A DNA stretch of 64,000 nt. Origin: Pacificimonas flava. Lineage in GTDB: Bacteria; Pseudomonadota; Alphaproteobacteria; Sphingomonadales; Sphingomonadaceae. Position numbers and translations under genes: made by a program. Positions 32,369-40,832 of this stretch are shown here, in pieces. The DNA lies in contig NZ_AMRV01000007.1 in assembly GCF_000342165.1 (NCBI RefSeq), positions 94,857 to 158,856 of the forward strand, read 5' to 3'. Below the pieces are notes generated by a model that was not told the DNA's origin, did not search any database, and saw only the letters and a list, made by a program, of their open reading frames with translations. The first letter of the stretch is position 1. The number at the start of each line of letters is the position of its first letter.

Positions 32369-32752
32369 CTAATCTATGGAAATCGCGGACCTGATCCTGT
32401 CACCGGCGGCCGAGACGCCTACGCGGGCCATCTGTTCGCCCACGGCGTTCATCTCGGCCTCGACGGCGCGGCGTTCCTCCTCGCTCTCCGCATCTTCCAG
32501 ACGGTCGGACAGATCGTTCATCTCATCGGCAAGGGTTTCGAGCTGCGCCTCATAGGCCTCGATGCCGGCTTCGAACTCCGCATCGAAACTGCCATCAGAG
32601 GCAATCTCGACGCGGGAGACATGCGTCTCATCGTCATCGTCCCAGTCAAAGGATATCTCGTCGCTGGCTGCATCGCTGATGACGCCCAACGCCAGAATCC
32701 CGCCGACGATGGCGCCGGTGCGTTTCCAGTTGATGTGGCCAGTGTCAGGCAT
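32369..32752 (-). CDS. Hypothetical membrane-anchored acidic coiled-coil protein downstream of clpA
   Basis: This 127-residue protein has a single N-terminal hydrophobic segment (TGAIVGGILALGVISDA) and an acidic stretch (FDWDDDDETHVS). A long charged helix predicted to form a coiled coil follows (EAYEAQLETLADEMNDLSDR onwards). No family is recognised. The start at 32752 overlaps the clpA stop by 8 bp, so it is translated from the clpA mRNA. A functional link to ClpA is possible but only by position. Confidence 0.7.
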   Translation of the reverse strand: MPDTGHINWKRTGAIVGGILALGVISDAASDEISFDWDDDDETHVSRVEIASDGSFDAEFEAGIEAYEAQLETLADEMNDLSDRLEDAESEEERRAVEAEMNAVGEQMARVGVSAAGDRIRSAISID

Positions 32753-35102
32753 CGACCTTGTCCCCTTCGTCATCGCCGCCGGCAGACTGCGTCTTCGGAG
32801 TTTTGCCGCGGCCTTTCTTCTTCGTGCCCTTCGGCGGGGCGGCGGTGATCTCAAAGGCCGGCTTGCCGTCCTTCAGATGCACCACGACCTCACCGCCATG
32901 CATCAGCCGGCCGAAGAGCAGTTCCTCCGCGAGCGGCTGCTTGATCTCCGTCTGGATAAGGCGCGCCATGGGCCGCGCGCCGTATAGCTTGTCATAGCCG
33001 CGCTGCACCAGCCAATCCTTGGCATCGTCCGCGAGCGAGATATGCACCTCCCGGTCGGCAAGCTGCAATTCCAGCTCCAGCACGAACTTCTCGGCCACCA
33101 TCGCGACGACTTCCGTCGGCAGATAGTCGAACGGCACGACCGCATCCAGGCGGTTCCGGAATTCCGGCGAGAACATGCGCTTGATCGCTTCCTCGTCCTC
33201 GCCCTCTCGTGCGGATACGCCAAAGCCAATGGCTTCGCGCGCCATTTCCGCCGCGCCGGCGTTGGTCGTCATGATCAGGATGACGTTGCGGAAATCGACG
33301 GTCTTGCCGTGGTGGTCGGTCAGCTTCCCGGCGTCCATGACCTGAAGCAGGATGTTGAAGAGGTCGGGATGCGCCTTCTCGATCTCGTCGAGCAGCAGCA
33401 CGCAGTGCGGGCTCTGGTCGACGGCGTCGGTCAGCTGGCCGCCCTGATCATAGCCGACATAGCCCGGCGGTGCCCCGATCAGCCGGCTGACGGAGTGACG
33501 CTCCATATATTCCGACATGTCGAAGCGGTGCAGGGGGATGCCCATGATCGACGACAGCTGCTTCGCCACCTCCGTCTTGCCGACGCCGGTGGGGCCGGAG
33601 AACAGATAATTGCCAATGGGCTTGTTCGGTTCGCGCAGGCCAGCACGCGACAGCTTGATGGCGGAGGACAGGATTTCGATCGCCTTGTCCTGTCCGAACA
33701 CGACCCGCTTCAGATCCTGCTCAAGCGTGGCGAGCTGCATCTTGTCGTCCTTGGAGACGGATTTCGGCGGAATGCGGGCCATCGTGGCGATGACGCTTTC
33801 CACTTCCTTCACGCCCATGGTCTTCTTGCGCTTCGACTTGGCGACGAGGTTCTGGCTGGCGCCGACCTCGTCGATCACGTCGATCGCCTTGTCGGGCAGT
33901 TTGCGGTCGTTGATGTACCGCGCCGACAGCTCGACCGCCGCCTTCAGGGCGTCGTTCGTGTAGCGGACGTCGTGATGCTCCTCGAAATAGGGCTTCAGGC
34001 CCTGAATGATCTTGATGGCATCCTCGACCGTCGGCTCGGCCACGTCGATCTTCTGGAACCGGCGCAGAAGCGCGCGGTCCTTCTCGAAGTGATTGCGGAA
34101 TTCCTTGTATGTGGTGGAGCCGATACAGCGGATCGCGCCGGACGAAAGCGCCGGCTTCAGAAGGTTCGAGGCATCCATGGCCCCGCCAGACGTGGCGCCC
34201 GCGCCGATGACGGTGTGGATTTCATCGATGAAAAGAACCGCGTGGGGCATGTCTTCGAGTTCGGACACCACGCCCTTCAACCGCTCCTCGAAATCGCCGC
34301 GATAGCGCGTGCCGGCGAGGAGGGCGCCCATGTCGAGAGCGTAGATTACCGCCTCCTGCAGGACTTCGGGCACGTCGCCCTCAACGATACGGCGCGCCAG
34401 ACCCTCCGCGATCGCGGTCTTGCCGACGCCGGGATCGCCGACGTAGAGTGGGTTGTTCTTCGAACGGCGGCAGAGAATCTGCACCGTGCGATCGACCTCT
34501 CCCTGTCGACCGATCAGCGGGTCGATCTTGCCGCTTTCCGCGCGTGCGTTCAGATTGACGGTGAACTGGTCGAGCGGCGATTCCGCCTTCTTCTTGCCCT
34601 TCTTCGCGCCGGCCTCAGCCGTTTCCTCCTCCGCGCCGCGCGCCGGTCGGCTCTCACTGCCGCCCGACTTGGCAATGCCATGGCTGAGGTAGGAAACCGC
34701 ATCCAGGCGCGTCATGTCCTGCTGCTGCAGGAAATAGACGGCGTGGCTCTCCCGCTCCGAGAACAACGCGACAAGGACGTTCGCCCCGGTCACCTCGTCT
34801 CGGCCGGACGACTGGACGTGCAGGATGGCGCGCTGCACGACGCGCTGAAAACCCGCTGTCGGGTTCGGGTCGATCGCCTCGCTGGTGCGAAGCGGTTCGA
34901 GTTCGGTGTCGAGATATTCGGTCAGCTGCCCGGCAAGGACGTCCGTGTCGACGCCGCAGGCACGGATCACCGCCCCGGCATGGTTGTCGGCAATGAGGGC
35001 GAACAGCAGATGTTCGAGCGTCGCATATTCGTGGGTGCGCCGCGACGCCTCCGCAAGCGCGTTGTGGAGAGTGTTTTCGAGTTCCCGAGAGAATGCTGGC
35101 AT
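32745..35102 (-). CDS. clpA: ATP-dependent Clp protease ATP-binding subunit ClpA
   Basis: This 785-residue AAA+ unfoldase feeds substrates to ClpP. The N-domain repeats (residues ~1-145, [17 protein letters not shown]) bind the adaptor ClpS, whose gene lies elsewhere in the window (48069-48425). Two AAA modules follow: D1 with GDPGVGKT (~210) and D2 with GPTGVGKT (~500), and Walker B FIDEIHT and [12 protein letters not shown]. The C-terminus ([20 protein letters not shown]) is typical, followed by a Lys-rich tail. Length is normal for ClpA. Confidence 0.97.
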   Translation of the reverse strand: MPAFSRELENTLHNALAEASRRTHEYATLEHLLFALIADNHAGAVIRACGVDTDVLAGQLTEYLDTELEPLRTSEAIDPNPTAGFQRVVQRAILHVQSSGRDEVTGANVLVALFSERESHAVYFLQQQDMTRLDAVSYLSHGIAKSGGSESRPARGAEEETAEAGAKKGKKKAESPLDQFTVNLNARAESGKIDPLIGRQGEVDRTVQILCRRSKNNPLYVGDPGVGKTAIAEGLARRIVEGDVPEVLQEAVIYALDMGALLAGTRYRGDFEERLKGVVSELEDMPHAVLFIDEIHTVIGAGATSGGAMDASNLLKPALSSGAIRCIGSTTYKEFRNHFEKDRALLRRFQKIDVAEPTVEDAIKIIQGLKPYFEEHHDVRYTNDALKAAVELSARYINDRKLPDKAIDVIDEVGASQNLVAKSKRKKTMGVKEVESVIATMARIPPKSVSKDDKMQLATLEQDLKRVVFGQDKAIEILSSAIKLSRAGLREPNKPIGNYLFSGPTGVGKTEVAKQLSSIMGIPLHRFDMSEYMERHSVSRLIGAPPGYVGYDQGGQLTDAVDQSPHCVLLLDEIEKAHPDLFNILLQVMDAGKLTDHHGKTVDFRNVILIMTTNAGAAEMAREAIGFGVSAREGEDEEAIKRMFSPEFRNRLDAVVPFDYLPTEVVAMVAEKFVLELELQLADREVHISLADDAKDWLVQRGYDKLYGARPMARLIQTEIKQPLAEELLFGRLMHGGEVVVHLKDGKPAFEITAAPPKGTKKKGRGKTPKTQSAGGDDEGDKVDA

Positions 35103-35218
35103 CAGGGCTCCTTCGCCAAGGAACCGGCCGCATACCGGCCCCGCTTGAGCGTTAGATTTGCACGGCTGGCGCAGGAATCAAGAGCGAAGCGGTGAAGCGC
35201 TGCAGGCCGTGCCTCGGC

Positions 35219-35416
35219 TCAGGCGATGAGGTCGGGATTGATGATGTCGCGCAATCGCTCGATCTCGTCCTTCATATGCAGTTTCTTCCGCTTCAGCCGT
35301 GCGATCTGAAGCTGATCGGGGGCGGCGGAATCCGCCAGGGCCTGGATTGCGGCATCGAGATCGGAATGTTCGACCAGCAGACCCTGCAATCGGATCCGCG
35401 CCTCCCGCTCGTCCAT
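35219..35416 (-). CDS. YdcH family (DUF465) small protein
   Basis: This 65-residue all-helical protein carries the family pattern LLVEHSDLDAAIQALA followed by LQIARLKRKKLHMKDEIERL. DUF465 proteins are small coiled-coil proteins of unknown function, common in alphaproteobacteria. The ATG at 35416 has AAGGGGC upstream on the minus strand; a longer start gives a non-conserved extension. It is divergent from a second DUF465 gene beginning 128 bp away. Confidence 0.85.
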   Translation of the reverse strand: MDEREARIRLQGLLVEHSDLDAAIQALADSAAPDQLQIARLKRKKLHMKDEIERLRDIINPDLIA

Positions 35417-35543
35417 GATGAAATGCCCCTTCGCTGCGGTGAACCCTGACCACCTGAAAATTTCGCCGAGTCGGATTGATGACATCCGCATGGATTTGAT
35501 GTCTGGTACCGAGTCCCACGAGTACCAACAAGGAGGTTCACTG

Positions 35544-35702
35544 ATGGGACAAGCCTATACCGATTCTCTTCTCCGCAAGCACGCCGCTCTGGATAACGAG
35601 ATCAGCCAAGAGGCGCATAGGCCCCATCCGGACGACCTTCGAATGCGACATTTGAAACGCGAAAAGCTCAAGCTGAAGGACGCGATGTCCGTCCAGCTCT
35701 GA
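35544..35702 (+). CDS. Second small YdcH-like (DUF465) protein
   Basis: This 52-residue protein carries the DUF465 pattern LRKHAALDNEISQEAHRPHP followed by LRMRHLKREKLKLKDAM. It is shorter than usual. A consensus AGGAGG (35531-35536) precedes the ATG by 7 nt, strong evidence that it is translated. It lies divergent to the other DUF465 gene, suggesting duplication or paired function. Confidence 0.82.
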   Translation: MGQAYTDSLLRKHAALDNEISQEAHRPHPDDLRMRHLKREKLKLKDAMSVQL

Positions 35703-35735
35703 AGACCGGTCCGGCGGAGGCGCGGCGCTGAGAGG

Positions 35736-36371
35736 CTAGTCCGCGTCGGGTGCGGCGCCGACGCCGGCCGACATCATCATTCTGGCCGCCCGGATTTTGG
35801 ATTCGAGGTCGGATCGCCACGGGGCGCCCGGCGGCGTGCGTGCCATGAGTGTTTGCCAGACACCGAGCGCGTCCTGGGGGTCGCCGGCCTGCAAATAGGC
35901 AAGGCCGAGAAAATAGGGCGGTGCCGGATGGTCCGGCTGCATCGCAGAGGCGCGGCCAAATGCAAGCCGGGCGGCGGGCGTCACGACGCCATCCGCATGC
36001 GCCATCAATGCCGTGCCGAGCAGGATCTGCAGGTCGGCGTTCGGCGGCAGGTTACGTGCGGCGAGGGTCAGCCCGCGCACGGCCTCCTCGGTTCGTCCCT
36101 CCGCGATCAGTGCGCTGGACAGTGCCCCCCATTGTCGAACGTCGGCGGGATTCTTGCCGAGCGCGTCGCTGGCCCGTGTCAGCGCGGCGCTCATTTCCGC
36201 TGAGGGCTGTTCGGTTCGGTGCTCGCGACTGGGCTGCGAGGGATGCCCGGCCATTGCGTACGCTGCGACCGCCGAGGCCAGGATCGGCACGAGCCACAAT
36301 GCAGGCATCCGCGCCCGCAGAAGCGCCGCAAGCGTCGCTGCGCCGAGAAGGACCGGGCCCAGCCAGATCAT
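35736..36371 (-). CDS. ccmI: Cytochrome c maturation TPR protein CcmI (C-terminal/short form)
   Basis: This 211-residue protein has two N-terminal transmembrane segments (IWLGPVLLGAATLAALL and ALWLVPILASAVAAYAMA). The periplasmic part has tetratricopeptide-type repeats (DVRQWGALSSALIAEGRTEEAVRGL and PPYFLGLAYLQAGDPQDALGVW). CcmI is the apocytochrome chaperone of the heme ligation complex with CcmF and CcmH. Full CcmI proteins are longer, often with two regions; this short form resembles the C-terminal half. It overlaps ccmH in an ATGA. The call relies strongly on operon position. Confidence 0.8.
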   Translation of the reverse strand: MIWLGPVLLGAATLAALLRARMPALWLVPILASAVAAYAMAGHPSQPSREHRTEQPSAEMSAALTRASDALGKNPADVRQWGALSSALIAEGRTEEAVRGLTLAARNLPPNADLQILLGTALMAHADGVVTPAARLAFGRASAMQPDHPAPPYFLGLAYLQAGDPQDALGVWQTLMARTPPGAPWRSDLESKIRAARMMMSAGVGAAPDAD

Positions 36372-36763
36372 GCGTCCGGCCGCTTCCGGAACAGTCGGAT
36401 GGCGGCAATGCCGCCGATCAGCAGGAAGACGAGCGGGGCCAGCCAGAGGAACAGGTTGAGGCCGCGCTTCGGCGGCGAAAAGGTGACCCAGTCGCCGTAA
36501 CGGCTGACAAGGTATGAGCGCACCGCCTCCGGATCCTGCCCATCCTCGATGCGCTCCCGGACCAGCGCGCGCATGTCGGCGGCCATGTCGGCGTCCGAGT
36601 CGGCGATGGATTGCCCCTGGCAGACCAGGCAGCGCAGTTCCTTCATCAGCGTCTGCGCCTGCGCCTCCTCCGCCGGGTCGGGCAGCGGCACGTCCGCCGC
36701 CAGCGCGGGGACGGGCCCTGCGAGAGCCAGCAGCAGAGCGGGAAGGGCCACCCTCATTTCCAT
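36368..36763 (-). CDS. ccmH: Cytochrome c maturation thioreductase CcmH/CycL
   Basis: This 131-residue protein has a signal peptide (RVALPALLLALAGPVPALA) and the redox motif LRCLVCQGQSIADS (CxxC), which keeps apocytochrome haem-binding Cys reduced. It ends with one transmembrane helix (LNLFLWLAPLVFLLIGGIAAIRL) placing the motif in the periplasm. RYGDWVTFSPPK is also typical. It overlaps ccmG by 10 bp and ccmI by 4 bp. Confidence 0.96.
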   Translation of the reverse strand: MEMRVALPALLLALAGPVPALAADVPLPDPAEEAQAQTLMKELRCLVCQGQSIADSDADMAADMRALVRERIEDGQDPEAVRSYLVSRYGDWVTFSPPKRGLNLFLWLAPLVFLLIGGIAAIRLFRKRPDA

Positions 36764-37290
36764 CGCTCCAGCTCGGCGAGAATTTCCGGCACCTGCTCAT
36801 CGCGAATCTGGCCGATCCATTGCCGGCGGATGACGCCGTTTCCGTCGATCAGAAAGGTTTCGGGCACACCGCTGGCGCCCAGTTCGATTTGCATTCGTCC
36901 GCGCGGGTCCAGTCCGATGCGCGCGAACGGATCGCCATTCTCTGTCAGGAACCGCTCGACGTCGCGACGCTCGTCGCGAATGGCGATGGCATGAACGACT
37001 GCGCCGCCTTCGGCGAGTTGCGCAAGTTGCGGCGCCTCCAGTCGGCAGGGCACGCACCAGCTGCCGAACAGGTTGACCAGCACAGGCCCACCCCGGCGCA
37101 GGTCGCTGGCAGCAAGACCGGGATTGTCGGCGTTGAGCCCCTCCAGCTCGAAATCGGGCAAGGGCTGTCCGATGACCTGCGACTCGATCGGGGCATTCTG
37201 CGGCGTCTCAAGACCGACGAGCGCCACGACCACGAAGGCGATGAAGAGCGCGAGCGGAACGATGATCGACAGTCGTTTCGTAATCGTCAT
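36754..37290 (-). CDS. ccmG: Thiol:disulfide interchange protein CcmG/DsbE
   Basis: This 178-residue periplasmic, membrane-anchored thioredoxin has an N-terminal helix (RLSIIVPLALFIAFVVVALVGL), an active site of SWCVPCRLEAP, and the conserved cis-Pro loop (GASGVPETFLIDGNG). It re-reduces CcmH and apocytochrome. QPLPDFELEGL is the standard opening of the mature domain. It overlaps ccmF by 4 bp. Confidence 0.96.
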   Translation of the reverse strand: MTITKRLSIIVPLALFIAFVVVALVGLETPQNAPIESQVIGQPLPDFELEGLNADNPGLAASDLRRGGPVLVNLFGSWCVPCRLEAPQLAQLAEGGAVVHAIAIRDERRDVERFLTENGDPFARIGLDPRGRMQIELGASGVPETFLIDGNGVIRRQWIGQIRDEQVPEILAELERWK

Positions 37291-39206
37291 TGGGCCGCTT
37301 CCCTCCGTTCGCGCCGCCGCCGCCGCCCGCCGGCAAGGGCACCGACCAGTCCGCCTGCCGCCGCAATCAGGCCGCCGATCCAGATCAGCGCGATCATGGG
37401 CTGCCAGTGTAGACGGACCTGCCAGCGCCCTTCCGCATCATTATCGCCGATCACGGCGTAGAGATTGCCTGTCCACAGCGGCAGGATATCGGTTTCGGTC
37501 GTGACCTGCATGGGGCTGATGAAGGCCCGCCGCTCCGGCTCCAGCGGCATGACCCTGCCATCGACGAGCACGGAGATCAGGCCCCGGACGCTCGTGTAAT
37601 TGGGGCCGGCGACCGGCTCAACGCCGTCCAGGCGCACGGCAAAGCCGGCCACCCTGTCCGTTTCCCCGGGTGCGAGGTTCGTGATCCGCTCGCTGGAGCC
37701 GGCTGCGCTGATGGCAATGCCGAGTGCGGTTATCGCCACGCCAAGATGGGCGATTGCGGTGCCGGCGCTCGCGGCGGACAGGCGGCGCGCGCCCTTTCCC
37801 GCGACGATCATCACGCTGGCCGCACCCAGCCAGGCAGCAATGGCAATGCCGAGGATGGTCAGCACCCCGCGAATTCCGACCGCAAGGGCGACTGCGGCGA
37901 AAATGGCTGCGGTCACCAGCGCCGGAACCATACGACGCGCAGCGGCGCCCGTCTGGCTGCGCCGCCAGCGCAGGAATGGACCGATGGCCATGACGATCAG
38001 GAGCGCCAGCATCAGCGGCATCAGCGCGCTTTCGTAATAGGGCGGCCCGACGGACACGCGTCCGCCGCCCAGCGCCTCCAGCACGACGGGATAAAGCGTG
38101 CCGATGAAGACGACGCCGAGAATGGCGCTGAGGATCAGGTTGTTGAAGACGAGCGCCCCCTCCCGGCTGAGCGGGCGGAATGGCGCGCCGTGTGTGACGC
38201 TGCCGGCGCGCACCGCATAGAGCGTCAGCGCGCCGCCGACATAGAGCGCAAGAAGTGTCAGCAGGAACAGTCCGCGTTCGGGATCGACGGCGAAGCTGTG
38301 GACGCTGGTCAGCAGTCCCGAGCGGACGATGAAGGTGCCGATCATGGAAAAGCTGAAGGCGGCGACGGCAAGAAGGATCGTCCAGTTGCGGAGTGCATCG
38401 CGGGCGGCGAGGACGCCCACCGAATGAAAGAGTGCGGTGGCGGCGAGCCACGGCATCAGCGAGGCATTTTCGACCGGGTCCCAGAACCACCAGCCGCCCC
38501 AGCCGAGCTCGTAATAGGCCCAGAAGCTGCCGAGCATGATACCGCCGGTCAGGAATGCCCAGGCGGTCAGAACCCAGGGTCGCACCGTGCGTGCCCACAG
38601 CGGACCCACCTGCCGTTCGATCAGCGCGGCAACGGCGAAGGCAAAGGTGACGGACATGCCGACATAGCCCAGGTAGAGGAGCGGCGGGTGGAAGGCGAGG
38701 CCGGGATCCTGCAGCAGCGGGTTGAGGCCGGCGCCCTCCGCCGGCGGATTGGGCAGACGCGCGAACGGATTCGAACTGATCAGCAGATAGGCATAGAAGC
38801 CGAGGCCGATTGCGCCCATGGTCTGGATCAGCCGGGCGCGGAACCGTGCGCCCAGCGCCCTGACGCGCAGCGCGGCGACTGCGCCGAAGATGGCCAGCAC
38901 GCAAACCCACAGCAGCATCGACCCCTCGTGGTTCGCCCAGGCTCCGGTCAGCTTGTAGAGTTCGGGCTTGGCGGTATGGCTGTTGTTCGCGACAAGGGCG
39001 ACGGAAAAGTCGGAAACGGCGAACGCCCAGATCAGCGCGGCAAAGGCGATCAGACAAAGGATGCCCTGGGCCGCCGCGGCCGGCACCAGCAGCCGCAGCG
39101 CAGCCTCATGCTCGCTCCGGCGCAGGAAATGCCAGCCGCCGAAAAGCTGCGCGACCGCAAGCGCGGCTGCCAGCCAAAGCGCGAAATGTCCGGTTTCTGG
39201 GATCAT
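37287..39206 (-). CDS. ccmF: Heme lyase subunit CcmF
   Basis: This 639-residue, multi-spanning inner-membrane protein transfers haem from CcmE to apocytochrome c. The WWD haem-handling domain is visible as the segment WGGWWFWDPVENASLMPW. Conserved segments ANHEGSMLLW and DPGLAFHPPLLYLGYVG supply His ligands. Length matches the family. The gene is translationally coupled to ccmG by a 4-bp overlap and separated from ccmE by 95 bp. Confidence 0.97.
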   Translation of the reverse strand: MIPETGHFALWLAAALAVAQLFGGWHFLRRSEHEAALRLLVPAAAAQGILCLIAFAALIWAFAVSDFSVALVANNSHTAKPELYKLTGAWANHEGSMLLWVCVLAIFGAVAALRVRALGARFRARLIQTMGAIGLGFYAYLLISSNPFARLPNPPAEGAGLNPLLQDPGLAFHPPLLYLGYVGMSVTFAFAVAALIERQVGPLWARTVRPWVLTAWAFLTGGIMLGSFWAYYELGWGGWWFWDPVENASLMPWLAATALFHSVGVLAARDALRNWTILLAVAAFSFSMIGTFIVRSGLLTSVHSFAVDPERGLFLLTLLALYVGGALTLYAVRAGSVTHGAPFRPLSREGALVFNNLILSAILGVVFIGTLYPVVLEALGGGRVSVGPPYYESALMPLMLALLIVMAIGPFLRWRRSQTGAAARRMVPALVTAAIFAAVALAVGIRGVLTILGIAIAAWLGAASVMIVAGKGARRLSAASAGTAIAHLGVAITALGIAISAAGSSERITNLAPGETDRVAGFAVRLDGVEPVAGPNYTSVRGLISVLVDGRVMPLEPERRAFISPMQVTTETDILPLWTGNLYAVIGDNDAEGRWQVRLHWQPMIALIWIGGLIAAAGGLVGALAGGRRRRRERREAAQ

Positions 39207-39301
39207 GAGGCGCCGCTCCTATGCCGCAGCGGAGGAATCGGCAACGCCGGAGAGGCCGGGCGTATTGCCGCTGCACCTCTTGCTCGGCGCCCCTTCGGAC
39301 G

Positions 39302-39778
39302 TCAGCCGGCGGGTGCGGACCGCGCCTTCGCCTCCGCTTCCGCACGTTCGACGGCTTCGGCCACCTCCGGCGGCATGTAATTCTCGTCATGTTTGGCGAG
39401 CAGCGTATCGGCCAGGAACACCCCATCGGGCTGCATCCGGCCATCGGCGATGACGCCCTGTCCTTCCCGGAACAGGTCGGGGACGAGTCCGGCATAGCGC
39501 ACCGGTACGCTTTCAAGCCTGTCCGTTACGCGAAAGGTCATGGTGATGCCGTCCGGCAGGCGCGCGACCGATCCTTCTTCTACCAGCCCGCCCAGACGGA
39601 TGGCCTGACCGGGTGTAATTTCCGCCGCAGCCAGATCGGCGGGCGCGTAGAAATAGGCCGCGCCCTGACGCAGCGCCGGCATGGCCAGCAGCGCGGCGAC
39701 GATCAGCGCCGCCACCGCCGCACCGATCATGATGAGGCGCTGGGTCTTCGGCTTCATACGGGTTTGCGCGGCGGTCAT
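39302..39778 (-). CDS. ccmE: Heme chaperone CcmE
   Basis: This ~158-residue periplasmic haem chaperone is anchored by an N-terminal helix (LIMIGAAVAALIVAALLA). The key motif LAKHDENYMPPEV holds the His that binds haem covalently and the Tyr that stabilises it. RLGGLVEEGSV is the typical start of the beta-barrel. The ATG at 39778 overlaps the ccmD stop (ATGA); MKPK downstream is an alternative start. Confidence 0.96.
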   Translation of the reverse strand: MTAAQTRMKPKTQRLIMIGAAVAALIVAALLAMPALRQGAAYFYAPADLAAAEITPGQAIRLGGLVEEGSVARLPDGITMTFRVTDRLESVPVRYAGLVPDLFREGQGVIADGRMQPDGVFLADTLLAKHDENYMPPEVAEAVERAEAEAKARSAPAG

Positions 39779-39903
39779 CGCTCGCGCAGCCGCTGCGCCG
39801 CCCGTTCGGCGCGGCGCATGGTCAGATAGGCCCACAGCACCGCGCTGCCGATGCCGACCGCGGCAACGACATAGGCGGCGATGACGTAATCGGTCTGGGT
39901 CAT
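39775..39903 (-). CDS. ccmD: Heme exporter subunit CcmD (42 residues)
   Basis: This 42-residue gene lies exactly between ccmC and ccmE, overlapping both by 4 bp. It encodes a single transmembrane helix (YVIAAYVVAAVGIGSAVLW) followed by the positively charged tail RRAERAAQRLRER. CcmD is always very small and holds CcmE to the CcmABC exporter. Aromatic residues (DYVIAAY) at the periplasmic end are typical. It is too short to be found by length-based gene calling. Confidence 0.93.
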   Translation of the reverse strand: MTQTDYVIAAYVVAAVGIGSAVLWAYLTMRRAERAAQRLRER

Positions 39904-40622
39904 GCGGCCGCCATTGCCATCCTGGCGGTGCGCGCGGCAACCTTACGCTCCGCGATCAGCGCGCGCATCCGCATCAGGACCGCGCTCGCCATCAGAAGCG
40001 CGAAGCCGACGGCGCTGGTCAGGAGCGGCCAGAGCATGGCGCTGTCGATGCTGGAGCCGCTCAGCGTGATCGAAGCCGGCTGGTGCAGCGTGTTCCACCA
40101 TTCCACCGAGAACTTGATGATCGGCAGGTTGACGAGGCCGAGCAGCGCGAGGACAGAGCCCATCCGCGCGCCCTGCGATGGTTCGTCATAGGCCCGCATC
40201 AGCGCGATGACGCCAAGATACAGGAAAAGAAGAACGAGCATGGAGGTCAGGCGTCCGTCCCACACCCACCAGGTGCCCCATGTGGGACGGCCCCAGATCG
40301 AACCGGTGATCAGGCAAACGGCGGCAAAGGCAGCGCCGATGGGCGCGAGCGCCGCCAGCACCACTTCGGCCAGCGGATGTTTCCACACCAACACCGAAAA
40401 GCCAGCGATGCCGAGGCCCAGATAGGCGGAAAGCGACAGCCAGGCCGTGGGGACGTGGACGTACAGCATGCGCACGCTTTCCCCCTGCAGATAGTCGCCG
40501 GGCGCGAGGAACACCCCCCAGGCGAGGCCCGTGGCAACAATGGCGAGACCGGTCCAGAAGGTGAGCGGCGTCGCCGGGCGTGCGATCCTCAAAAATCGGG
40601 CAGGGTTGGCGAAGCGGTGCAT
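39900..40622 (-). CDS. ccmC: Heme exporter / heme-handling protein CcmC
   Basis: This 240-residue six-helix membrane protein presents haem to CcmE. It carries the WWD-type motif WGRPTWGTWWVWDGRLTSML, and the flanking His residues (YVHVPTAWLS and WWNTLHQPASI). It is the first gene of the ccmC-D-E-F-G-H-I operon. The ccmA and ccmB genes of the complete exporter are not in the window. Confidence 0.97.
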   Translation of the reverse strand: MHRFANPARFLRIARPATPLTFWTGLAIVATGLAWGVFLAPGDYLQGESVRMLYVHVPTAWLSLSAYLGLGIAGFSVLVWKHPLAEVVLAALAPIGAAFAAVCLITGSIWGRPTWGTWWVWDGRLTSMLVLLFLYLGVIALMRAYDEPSQGARMGSVLALLGLVNLPIIKFSVEWWNTLHQPASITLSGSSIDSAMLWPLLTSAVGFALLMASAVLMRMRALIAERKVAARTARMAMAAA

Positions 40623-40832
40623 GACGCGCCGTTAGATAGCGATTTGCCCGCGCGATGCCAGCCATGGCGACGCCAGGCGGGCATGGCGGCATGTCGCACG
40701 GATGGGGCAGGGCGGCCGCGGAGGCGCGTAAGGATCGGCGCTCCAGCCGTCTCATTGCACTAGATCACCGGCGGCCGTCATCCTATGTAGCGGGCTGAGC
40801 AGGGAATAGAAACCATTGGGGAACCACCACAT

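Noticed and set aside
33042..35195. 717-codon plus-strand frame opposite clpA
   Set aside because: clpA on the minus strand is unmistakable; the opposite frame lacks any domain or start signal.
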